A stretch of 64,000 bases of DNA from Grammothele lineata (lineage: Eukaryota > Basidiomycota > Agaricomycetes > Polyporales > Polyporaceae). Shown in pieces: positions 34,982-47,637 of this stretch (its first letter is position 1; every line of letters begins with the position of its first letter). The notes below the pieces were generated by a model that saw only the letters and a program-made list of their open reading frames with translations, did no database searches and was not told where the DNA came from. Both the position numbers and the translations under genes were made by a program. Location of the stretch: contig NDFF03000089.1 in assembly GCA_002150815.3 (NCBI GenBank), forward strand, positions 62,001 through 126,000. The letters are read 5' to 3'.

Positions 34982-36402
34982 GTTGGCTGAGTGGGCGAGT
35001 GGTAGTGAACGTCTGGTGAGTGTTCGCTGAGGTTGTAGAAGGCGACATGGGGGCTCTTATATACGAGTGGACAGACCTCCCGGATGCACGAGTGCTCTCG
35101 TTTGGCAATAGTACGACGACGCACGGCGAGAGCGTCCCAAAACATGTCCTCGCGCGTATGTCGTCACCCCGTCTCTGGGATCCACGGCGTACAAGCGTTG
35201 CACATTCTCTCTGCGGACACAAGGCGGGAGTTCCGCTCCACCCGACAACATGCAACACACATACAAACCCCCACGAACGCGCGCAAATTAAAGTTGGCCG
35301 CGCCCTCGTGTCAGGGACAGGTGCATGTTCCGTCTGTTGCTCTTTGTCCTGGCCATTGACACCGACATCAGAGCAGCGGTGGATGTGTCGTGCCGAATGC
35401 ACCTCCGTCGGTGTGCACTTCCATCCATACGGGACAACCGCTTCGCGGAGGAGGTCTGGGCGTATCCCTTGATTCGTGGGATCAGTACGCTCGACGTATG
35501 GCGATGAAGTAGATCAAACAAGGGCAATCGCCATACATGGACAACTCCTCTTTTCAATAGGCTCGGCCCGCGACTTCTGGACTCTTACCCTTCAAACGCG
35601 GACTTGCCCAAGTCGGACTGCTGGGAAACTAGGGTGAAGGTGCGCCTGTTTCCCCGTCCCCGCTCCGTCACAATGCTTGTCTCAATAGGATCGTTGACTT
35701 GTACATCGCGTAGGGCTTGCTACCTGCTTCTCCACACGCGCCACGCGGATGCGGGTACACGTGCAACCACAAAGCGATCATCGCCCATATCTCGACCTCG
35801 GTGCGACTCCGGGTTCGTCGTCGTCGTACTTCGTATTTGTGGGTCGCTCTCGCCGGGAGACACAACTTCGAGCAGGGTGTACGAAAGCTAGCGCTGCATT
35901 CGTAGTTACAATCTAGATAGGAGACGTTGAGGAGGCGATGGGAATTCGAAACAGAGTGCTACAATGTTTATGCAATGTCCCAGCGTGAAAACAGCGGCTG
36001 AGAGAAGTGACAGAAGGCAGGATAGGGAATTGGGGTAAACGTGCAGGAGAAAACGGAGGTGGTTGCTGTCAAAAGTCGAGAGACCCTCTATCCCGCGTCA
36101 CTGAGGCGCCCACAACCATCCTTGTTTCTGGTCATGTCGGCCTCAGTCTCGCGGTGTGCCCGCTCGCTCCTACCTACCGTCCCATCTTTCGAACCTGAGG
36201 CCTGGATCTTTGACGACGGCTTTCTGAAGATGTACGGCCCCCTTTGCCCAGCATATGCTCGGCACTTTAGGCTGATGACTCGACGACTTCGATAGCCTCC
36301 ACTCCGATTCGCGAGATCGGTTTCGCCCCCGTTACGCGGCATTTGTTATGAGAAGAGAGCGCTGCTTTGTTCCGTTGCCCTCCTAAGCTCTGATAACTGT
36401 AG
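34982..36402. other. Hydrophobin promoter and gene-free region
   Basis: The first 300 bp aligns with the promoter of the tandem relative. I see no supported gene in the rest. Confidence 0.4.
35056..35061 (-). promoter_or_regulatory. TATA box (TATAAG within TATATAAG)
   Basis: It lies 75-80 bp upstream of the ATG at 34981, at the same position as in the other MFSK-type hydrophobins. Confidence 0.6.
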
Positions 36403-37870
36403 ACTAAGCCCATCGATGATGTCTCCGTGCACGGGCTTGAAGCACTGAAGGTGGAGAGCGACGGTTGGCTCTCCTCCAGGCAACCATGCTGTGAGTCCTC
36501 ATGCTCCTCAACTCGTCTCCTTCCCTCATGTATACACCCCTCAAGGCTACGAAGAATTTCACCGTCCAAGTTTCCCCTAATGCGCGGTCTTGTCGCTGAA
36601 AGCCGTTACGCTCCTCCCATGACACTCGTCCAGTCCATCGCCCCTTCCTCGCCCCTTCTGTCCACCCTAGTCGTCGTTCGCGAGATACGGACCTGGAGGC
36701 ATGCTGCTGGGTTACCACTGAGGAGAAAAGCCTTGTGCCTGACGATGCGGTGAGTTTGTCCGCGCCAGTCTGTTCAGTCTCCTCGCTTCCCGGTGTCCCC
36801 ACTTGGCCGTATCTGCAAGCGTTGTGGAGCTTACGATGGTCCTGCTATCTTAGATCCTCGGCAAGGCAACTGCTCAGGCACTATACGCACACGTCCGCGC
36901 CCGCCAGGCAACAGAGGCCGTGGGCTCGTGGCACTGTGTCGGAGTGCTATTTAACGAGAAACAACCCTATATTCACGACGATGCAGTGCTGAAAGCGAAA
37001 CCCGGGAACAGGACTCGATAGACAGCGAGGATGCCGAAGAGTCTCAGCAATGGTGGGGGAACGTCCGGGAGGGACCGTGGAAGCGAGTGTGCCACCGTGC
37101 TGCGTTGAATGTACGTCATTCTCCTGAGCTTGCGGTTCTCCACACCCTCAAGCGACTATGCACAGGCGGCGCTCTCCCCTCATATCGTCCGCTCTACGCC
37201 ATCCTCGCACCCACTGTCCGCCTCGGGTGCGCTAGGGGCTGTCTGCGGAGGGTTACCTTTGGGTCTTCGTCAACATCGTCTGCAAGGAACGCCTCAGCCA
37301 TGGACCCTCCACCATCAAGCACCAGTGCTTCTGGGAGAGTATGTACGAGGAGGACCCGTGGTAGGACGAGGCGTTCAGGTTACGTCTCTGCCCCCGAGTA
37401 AGACCCAAGCTCCCTACCATCGTAGCCCCTGCTAATACGCGACGCAGGTAACCCATGACATGCTTCTTGGCCCACTTTGCCTCCCCGAGACGATCACTGT
37501 CTCCATCCCGCCGTACGCGACTTAGATCGTTTTCGAGGCCTACCTCTGAGTTTTCGAAGCCGCGTGTCATTGGGGCGAGCGAGGGAGCATCGGCTGGACG
37601 TCGAGCGGCTGCGGCGGTTACTGCGGAGCGGACGATCGAGAAGGCGTTCGTGGTCAGTCTTCCTCCCTCTTCCTCTGACACGTCCAGTGAACTTCATATA
37701 TGCGTGCGATCGCAGATCCTGCCCCTGGAATCGACCCGCTCCTGCAACCGCCCGCGGAGGAGCTGCCGACGGATGCCGACTAGCTACTCGTGCACTCGCT
37801 CGGGAGGACGTTCTTCAAGACTATATACGACACTGCACTTGATATAGGCTCGTGTGCAGGTCCTCAAGCT
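36403..37870 (+). pseudogene. Decayed multi-exon gene of unknown function
   Basis: Protein-like exons with good splice sites alternate with stops. Exon 36403..36490 reads TKPIDDVSVHGLEALKVESD and ends at GTGAGT. An exon ending at 37110 contains DSIDSEDAEESQQWWGNV, then EGPWKRVCHRAALN. The next, from 37236, reads GLSAEGYLWVFVNIVCKERL, then HQCFWESMYEEDPW, and stops at TAG (37362..37364), after which DEAFR continues in frame. Further right, VTHDMLLGPLCLPETITV is followed by two in-frame stops. The beginning faintly resembles VDEVTGRTSHEVFLVVES of the decayed gene at 17751, so both may be copies of one family. No domain is recognised, and the exact extent is uncertain. Confidence 0.4.
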
Positions 37871-39423
37871 GTTCACGACAGACTGACGAGCACTCAATCT
37901 CCCCGGTGTCAACGGAGCAGCGACGAGCGGTAGCAGCGCGAGCGAGCGCATAGCCTCTGCTTGTTGTTTCGCGCACGCGTATTTCCGAGTACGTCCCCTC
38001 GACGCGCCTCCCGCCCTTTGCTTCTCTTCCTCACACCCTATGTCTCTTCGCTCGGGCTCCGTTGTTCACACGGGTTTTGCAGGAACATCATGCTCACGCT
38101 CCGAGCTCGCACTCGTCAAGATCGTCGCAAATTCGCGCTGCCGCCCCTACGACCACTTGCCCGTGCAGGATGGCTGACGACTCAGCGGCTACCTACGTGC
38201 AGAGTAGTGCGAGGTCCTCGTAGGCATCTAGGGCGGCAGGGCGGGACGTCGGACCTGTTCAAGCGTGAGGGTGGGCGCCGCGGGAGGATGTTCCACTGAA
38301 CCAGCGCGCGGCGTGTTGTAATAAATATACGCGACTTTTGCATACATCTCCTAAGACGATAAGTATGATGGAACTGCACAAGAATCTCCACGATGTGCCA
38401 GACTGAGGAGGAGGAGGCGAGTGACGTCCAGGGCAGTGAGCGTCAAGTTGATTCGAATTGCAAGTTGGTTGAGAGGCTCACCAGATGGGATCTCTTGCGC
38501 TGAGGCTCGGAATAGCTAGATACAGAGGTCTCATGCATAATGAGAGGGTAATGAGAGAGTAGCAGATCAAGCATCGAAAAGGGGTTGGAGGTTCGGAGAG
38601 CGCTAACTACGGCTTATCGGAGATTAAATACTTTCTATCACCGCTCGTCTCCGCTGAGGTGACGCCAGCGTTCTTGCGTGTGCATCTGCTTGTCTTCCGT
38701 CAAGACAATCAAAGCTGGCCTGGCAGTATTGCCCCATGCGCACGATCCGCAATGGTCATAGCGGCCATGGTGTAAGGTTAAGCACTAATCTAGCAAACAG
38801 TTGCTACAGTTCCGCGTGCTCACATGCCTGCAAACGTCGATTTGAAGACCGTATAACGCAACGGTGCAGCCTCCTACGTCAAATCAACGTCGCGCTCAAC
38901 ACGTTCTAAGCCGGGCATCTGTATGCCATCAGAGATCCTGGAAAGGCTGTCGCGATACCCACTTGTAGGATGTTCGCCGAGTAATCAGCGTCGGACAAGA
39001 AGTCCATCGCGCGGGTCATCGTGAGTGCCAGTGCTCTTCCAGTTCGGACACCGGTGCGGGAAGTTTGGCTGACAATTGTGTTATAGATGAGCTCTGCGGC
39101 GGGTTTGGAAATATCTTCTCTAATACCATAATTACCGCGGCTTATCGTGTACGAAAGCGACAACAGCTCGGTTCGTTGTGCTTCCCTGCCTGCACTTACG
39201 ACATGTCACGCAATGCGGCTCACTACCACCGAAGGCTTCTCGCGCTGCCTATTGGACGATACCACTCGACATATGATTGCATAGACTCGAACGCTCATTC
39301 GCATACACAAGATCATACAACTCTACACGGCGCTTTCATGATCCCGCCGACGCGCACTGCACCCGTCGCCCTCCCACACATTCCACTACAGATGCTACTC
39401 GTCGTAGAACTTGGACAGACGGC
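37871..39423. other. Gene-free region left of the hydrophobin tandem
   Basis: No supported gene. Near 39300 begins sequence repeated at 41398 (CGCATACACAAGATCATAC followed by AACT), the left border of the tandem unit. Confidence 0.4.
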
Positions 39424-39860
39424 TTAGAGCGTGACGGGGACGCAGCCGATAGAAATGAGCGAGCCTGTGACAACCATCGTGAGCACCTCCTCAAAACAGC
39501 ACCCGTCTTCTCGCCCATCTTACCGAACGAGTTGTCCTGGCAGCAGACCGTGCTCGCGGAGCTATTCCACGTCGTCAGCTTCCGCTGCCTCTTCTGCAAA
39601 GACGTAGCGACTCACCAAGAGTCACCGGTACCGACTCCGATGACGGTCACGGGGGAGCAGGTGAGACCGACGAGGGCGTCGATGTCCTGGACGACGACGC
39701 CGATGGACGCCAAAATCGCCGCGGCAGCGGGGTCGCTCGCCTTCTCGAGTGAGTTGCAGCACTGGATCGCGCCGGTGCTGCACGTAGAGGCGGGCGTGCT
39801 GTTGGGCGCGGCGGTGGCGACGGCAAGGATTGCGGCGAGGGTGAAGACCTTGGAGAACAT
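39424..39860 (-). CDS. Class I hydrophobin (107 aa)
   Basis: Minus-strand exons are 39860..39616, 39571..39534 (38 nt) and 39464..39424, ending in TAA; intron 1 is only 44 nt. The signal peptide MFSKVFTLAAILAVATAA is followed by CSTGAIQCC, GLTC, Cys5 at the junction, SASTVCC and GCVPVTL, so all eight cysteines are present. It is almost the same mature protein as the plus-strand copy at 25616 (loop ILASIGVVVQDIDALVGL), 14 kb away and inverted. No HET gene is adjacent. Its tandem neighbour at 41537 has lost two cysteines, so this is the conventional member of the pair. Confidence 0.92.
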
Positions 39861-39934
39861 GCTGGTGCGAGAGGCGGGTAGTAGTGAACTGCTGCTGACG
39901 GTTCGCTGGGGACTGTGTCGTCTGCTCCTCGTCC

Positions 39935-39940
39935 TTTTAT
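39935..39940 (-). promoter_or_regulatory. TATA-like box (ATAAAA)
   Basis: It lies 75-80 bp upstream of the ATG at 39860. The core differs slightly from the TATAAG of the other MFSK hydrophobins. Confidence 0.5.
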
Positions 39941-40562
39941 CTCTCGTCGGCTAACCGTCATTTTCCCGTATTCCAGATACTCGGATGTGTCTTGCATCAT
40001 AGGGCCGATACAACACATCTTTCCATCGCCGTCAATAACAACGCAACATCGTCCGGGCTCATCTCCGTCCGCCCAATCGCCTCTCAAATGAATGTCGCAC
40101 CACCCTCGTCTCGCCCCAGCCAACCACGGACGCTTCGCGCGGCAGTGTCCCTGTGTGTACGCGTCGACGAAACCCACTCCACCCGGCTTCTCGCACGGAT
40201 GGGACGTGTGTCGCTGGTAGTGGCCCCCCGAACGCACTCGACACGCCGGATTGGTATGCCTGCGCACCGCCGCCTTGAGAAACCCGCGGGGTTCCCGTCG
40301 GGGACCGACCCGGGGTTCCCATTGGTTTGTCTTGGACTAGATGCCGGCAGCACCTCAAGCACCCCAGTACGGCCAGGTTTTCCGCCAACAGGACAATGTA
40401 GTCCACGTGCAGACTTGTTAGTGCGTTCTTCATCACGCAGAGCAGGATTCAGAAGCCCAGATTCTAACCTCAGCTATCAGCCATCTCGACAGATGCCACA
40501 CAACTGTCGCACTCGGGTCCACTAGGTGTGCAGCAACAGGCGGTGACGCGGATCACACACCC

Positions 40563-41045
40563 TCAATTACAACGTTTATTTCCTCCGGTACGTGCGAACG
40601 TCATACCCCGGCGTCCAGCGCGCGGGCCTATGACGCAGTGCCCGCGCGGTTCCTGTCTCACTCTGACAGCGCATCTCACATGGCCTCTTCCCCGCGCGGC
40701 ATGAAGTCCTCGATTGGTATGTCGAAATTGAGATGGAACACTCGCAGACGGCCTCCGGGAAGCGGACAAGCGCCACCGAACCCATCGAAATGTACCGCCC
40801 GACCACACCTCGTGTCTATCACGATGTGGACATGCAATTCCGATATGCGCGAGCTCGCGCCGCAGTACGGCCGCGGACGATCTTGGTATACAGAGGCGTA
40901 TACAGACTGAAAGCACGCTCGCGCCTCGCGCGGCAATATCGCCGGCGAGTTCTCCCCCCGAAGCCGTGCACGAGGCGGCTATGACGTCACCACATTCAAT
41001 GTACACTGGGATCGAGGAGCAGCCGTTCCTTTGCAAGTATGTCAC
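40563..41045 (-). other. Conserved block with possible peptide-coding content, copy 1
   Basis: On the minus strand this block and its counterpart at about 42770-43060 both keep a Cys-Asp start (CGDVIAASCTASGGELA here, CDDFVAALCAASGRELA there) and a VIDTRC segment. Here a further open stretch reads HFDGFGGACPLPGG and FNFDIPIED-like residues (FHLNFDIPIEDF). The frames do not join into one clean gene, so it may be a decayed gene or a gene with unseen introns. Confidence 0.3.
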
Positions 41046-41536
41046 GGATTCCTCAGATGGTAAGCTCGCGCACGATGTAATGTACTACAGCGCAAAGCAC
41101 TAGGCATCAGGGCTTGACATCTCAGTAATAAAGTAAGTGGTTCGTCGGGCATGGCATTAGAACTTCACTAACGGTGATCATCTATGTAGCCCCGTATCGA
41201 CTGTAGAATATGCGCATACGTGCTCATGAATCAGCCTGCATGAAAATACGAACTGAGGTCGCTCATACGTTCATCCGTCATTACTGCAATCGAAGGCGGA
41301 GTCACTGGCCAATGGGCACTCGCGATCGTATCGAGGCGTCTCTCGCTACCTGAGGCTCTTGGACAACGTAATTCGACATTCTGTACAGACTTCAATCGCA
41401 TACACAAGATCATACAACTTTACGCGACACCTATCCCCGAGCCCTCGCCGCGCCCACGCTCACTGTACCCGCTCGTCTTAGCATATGGTGCACTACCGAT
41501 CCCACTTCGCCTAAAGCTTGAGCTTGTATGAACGTC

Positions 41537-41972
41537 TTAGGCTGAGACAGGAACGCAGCCGATGGAGATGAGTCCGCCTATAAACAAGATGGTAAGCCCC
41601 TCCGCCGATTGTGAGCGCCACATCAACTCTATCTCTGGATCTTACCGAACGAATTGTCCTGGCAGGAAACAGTACTAGCGGAGCTGTCACACATCGTCAG
41701 CCTCTCGTTTGTTCGTCTCAAGGAGGCATAACTCACCAAGTGCTGCCGGAGCCCACGCCGATGACGGTGATGGGGGAGCACGTCAAGCCGACGAGGACGT
41801 CGAGGTCCTGGATGACGACGCCGATGGACGCCAGGATTGGCGCCACCGAGGGGTCGCTCGCCTTCTTGACAGAGTCGCAGCACTCGAGCGTGCCGGTCCC
41901 GGAGGGGGCGCTGTTCGGTGCCGCGGTGGCGACGGCAAGGATTGCGGAGAGGACGAAGAGCTTGGAGAACAT
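41537..41972 (-). CDS. Hydrophobin-like protein lacking Cys1 and Cys6 (104 aa)
   Basis: Minus-strand exons are 41972..41737, 41683..41646 (38 nt) and 41577..41537, ending in TAA, all splice sites normal. The signal peptide MFSKLFVLSAILAVATAA is intact. The usual CSTGxIQCC reads GTGTLECC, so cysteine 1 is gone. The usual TVCC reads TVSC (TGC to TCC), so cysteine 6 is gone. The remaining six (2, 3, 4, 5, 7, 8) are in place. In known hydrophobin structures the pairs are 1-6, 2-5, 3-4 and 7-8, so exactly one disulfide has been removed as a unit. The C-terminus is also changed (GCVPVSA). The frame is open with no sign of decay, which suggests an altered but folded surface protein. Early degeneration remains possible. 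Confidence 0.85.
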
Positions 41973-44259
41973 CTTGGTGCTTGAGGCGAGTAGTGAACTG
42001 TGGCTGACGGTTCGCTGGGGACTCTGCACTCCGTTTCTCCGCCTCTTATACTACGCAGACTTCCCTCTGATCTTCCATTTTTCAGGTATCCGGAAATGTG
42101 TTACATCGCGAAGAGGCCGGGACGCAGCTTCTTATCGCCGTCAACAACAACGTACAACGCATTCCATGCTCGTCTCTGACCGTCCAATCACCTCCCAAAT
42201 GAATGTTGCGCCACCCTCGTTTTGCTCTAGCCAACCACAGACGCTTCCTGCCGCAGCGGCCCGCATGGATGTTGCGATGAAGGTTACTCCACCTAGCTTC
42301 TTGCACAGATAGGAACCTCAATACAGCAGTGGACATCTTCCAAGAACACTCAATGCGCCGAATTGGTACAGCCGCGCACCGCCGCCTTGAGAATCCCGCG
42401 GGGTCCGTGTCGGGTACAGAGTCGCCGTTCCCACTCGATTGTCTTTGCGTCGACACCGGCGGCCTCACAAGTACCTGCGTATGGCCAGTCTTTCCGGCGA
42501 CACACTGTTCCATACCTTGCGGACCCGCCAACGCATCCCCAATCACGCTGAGCAGGTCACAGAAGCACAGATCCTAATCTTAGCTGTCATCCAGCAGACA
42601 GACGCCACGCAGCTGTCGTGCTCGGCTCCGTCGAGTGTGCGACAACGCGGTACGACGAAGATCATACTCCCCAACTTACAATGCGCACCTTCCTCGGTAC
42701 GTGCGAAAGTGATATTTCATCTCAAGAACTTATGACGCAGTGCTCACGCGCGGTCCCTGTCTCACTCTGACAGCGCGGCCTTACTTGGGCCCTTCCCCGC
42801 GCGGTACGAGGGGCTCGATATTGTCTTACAGGGGGGAGAATGTTCCACCGCGAGCTCTGGGACGTAGAGGTGCGTCAGTGAACCCGCACGATAACACCTC
42901 GTGTCTATCACGCCCTCCGCGCATCCTATGAGCAATAGGAGCATAAGCTCGCGCCGCTATACGCCCGCGCGCGATATCTTGGCATAGCTCGACGCAGTCG
43001 GCGAGTTCTCTCCCCGAGGCCGCGCACAGTGCGGCGACGAAGTCGTCACAGCATTGCACAATGAATGACGGAGGGTTTCCCCATATGTCGCGCGGAAGGT
43101 CGCTCTACGCCCGCGCGCTGTGGTTCTATTCTAGGTTGGCACTCCGCATCGTGACCACTCGTCCAATGCTAACCATTGCTTGATGCACCTCATACTGACG
43201 GTCTTACTGTCCCCCAGGGCTCACCATTGGCAGCGACCAATTGGTGCTCCCAAAGGACGAAGCTCTGAACTTTCTTCACCGCTATATCAGCGGCGTCAAG
43301 GCTCGACCGGAACGCCGCGCCTCCAAGCTTCGGGACTCGACTTCCGCCAGGCACGGCCGCGCGGACATGACGACACCCCTCCGGACGCTATACATATGTC
43401 AAGCGCAAGCTCTGTCTCCTTTCCGCCAGTGACCTCATCGACGCATTTTCAGCTCAGTTCTCCGATAGCCGGGCAGCCGCGGCTGACGCTGTTGACAGTT
43501 CCGGTGCGCGCAGGGAAGGGGTTTCTCATGTCGAATGTCAACGCCGTCTTTGTTCCCCCGGGGCCGGAACTCCAGCGATTCCTGACGGTTGGGGGTATGG
43601 CCTGCGCTGGGAGACGATCATGACGTCGCCGACCGACCTCGTGTGATGGTGCTGTGGGATTCGTCGTGCCTGACCTTGAGAGGCTTCGTCGTCGAAATCG
43701 CGTCGAGAGAGTCGCCGTCGTAGTTGCAGACCTTGTCGTCGCCTTGTCTAGAGGCAAGGGATGCTCAGCTGGTAGATAGCATCGTAGAGTCTTGACGGTG
43801 TTCCTTTGTGGGAGCGGCATTCTAATCATAGCAACGTGTTGAACCTCATTTGAGATGATATCTTGTCCAAGAAGACAAGAGGTGCCATCGCTTCGCTCCG
43901 GCCGGTTGTGGCCAGGAGTCCGAGTCGGACGAATGCGTAACTTAGTCGTGCGTGTGACCGACTGGATACACTGCCCAATGTATGAGTACGTAGTCAATAG
44001 AACAGAAAACGGGATGGGAGGTGTTGAGGCCTGCCGCCTGCGGGGGCCGGTTGGAAAGCAAAGGAAAGGTGTCGATTAGGATCCAACGCACCGAGGACTG
44101 GTTGCTGGAAGCACTACTTGCCCAAGAAGATACTTGGCATTGCAAACAAACCAGCAATGGCCGTCTCGTACACTAGCAGTCTATTGTCGATACTCATACA
44201 TCAAACAAGACGAATACAACTTCCCTTCACCCCCGAGATCGAATTTTCGCCGGCCAAGC
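41973..44259. other. Duplicated promoter region, then possible gene fragment
   Basis: The left part is promoter flank shared with the first tandem unit, and the block at about 42770-43060 is the diverged counterpart of 40563-41045. At 43212-43660 on the plus strand a protein-like stretch follows a good acceptor (LTIGSDQLVLPKDEALNFLH, then RYISGVK); a later stretch ends GWGYGLRWETIMTSPTDLV before TGA. They could be exons of an unrecognised gene, but I cannot join them confidently. Confidence 0.3.
42045..42050 (-). promoter_or_regulatory. TATA box (TATAAG)
   Basis: It lies 73-78 bp upstream of the ATG at 41972, showing that the promoter of the six-cysteine copy is preserved. Confidence 0.6.
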
Positions 44260-47084
<2,825 letters not shown>

Positions 47085-47637
47085 GGCGCAAGAGCTGCGG
47101 AAAGAGACGAGGTCGTCTCCAAGCTTTTAAGATGGGATGGGAGGAGGACGAGTCAAGGAGAAGCAGCGAAAAACGAGTCACCGCCGCGGCTCTTCGACGA
47201 CGAAAAAATCGAAACGCAGATAAGATCAGCTTGCCGTTTTCGGCTTCATGGCCCGGCCCGGACGGCGCGCGACGCGTGACGTCACGCGATTCATCAAGGC
47301 GCGCCTACTGAGCGCGAGTTCGACGTGAGCCGCTACGAGCCGTGAAGGACCTCGGGTTATGTAGGTTCTCCCCGTTGCACGTCCTTCCTCTGGATATTAG
47401 TGGTACCAAAATCCCTTAAGCCGTTTGAAGCAACAGAATCCGGGTGCATAATGATACAGCATCAAAAATCGTACAGTACATGTCCACATCAAGGTCGTAA
47501 GCATAAGTATCCAAGTGAAAGAGTAGTCGTGAATCAAAACGCGACAGGCAAAGAAAACCTACTAACACAACAACGTAGAGCATAATCAAGCGCAGCAGAA
47601 ACAGTGTCCCGAGCGGTCGAGAGCGCTTTTGGCACGC
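47085..47637. other. Spacer between the SPE3-LYS9 promoter and the transporter 3' end
   Basis: The spacer holds the promoter of the fusion gene and the 3' end of the sugar transporter, which reads toward it. No gene is seen. Confidence 0.5.

Larger units (their letters stand above)
31799..35290. repeat. Segmental duplication unit 2: HET(-) / hydrophobin(-), right copy
   Basis: Partner of 27312-31000; both genes are open in this copy. The HET ATGs of the two copies are 4338 bp apart and the hydrophobin ATGs 4308 bp apart, consistent with one tandem duplication of about 4.3 kb. Confidence 0.72.
39300..41397. repeat. Tandem duplication unit with hydrophobin, copy 1 (about 2.1 kb)
   Basis: The left border sequence recurs 2098 bp later. 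Within the unit the hydrophobin, its promoter and leader, and a block at 40563-41045 all have counterparts in the second unit. Confidence 0.7.
41398..43500. repeat. Tandem duplication unit with hydrophobin, copy 2
   Basis: Partner of 39300-41397, containing the six-cysteine hydrophobin. The right border is not resolved. Confidence 0.6.
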
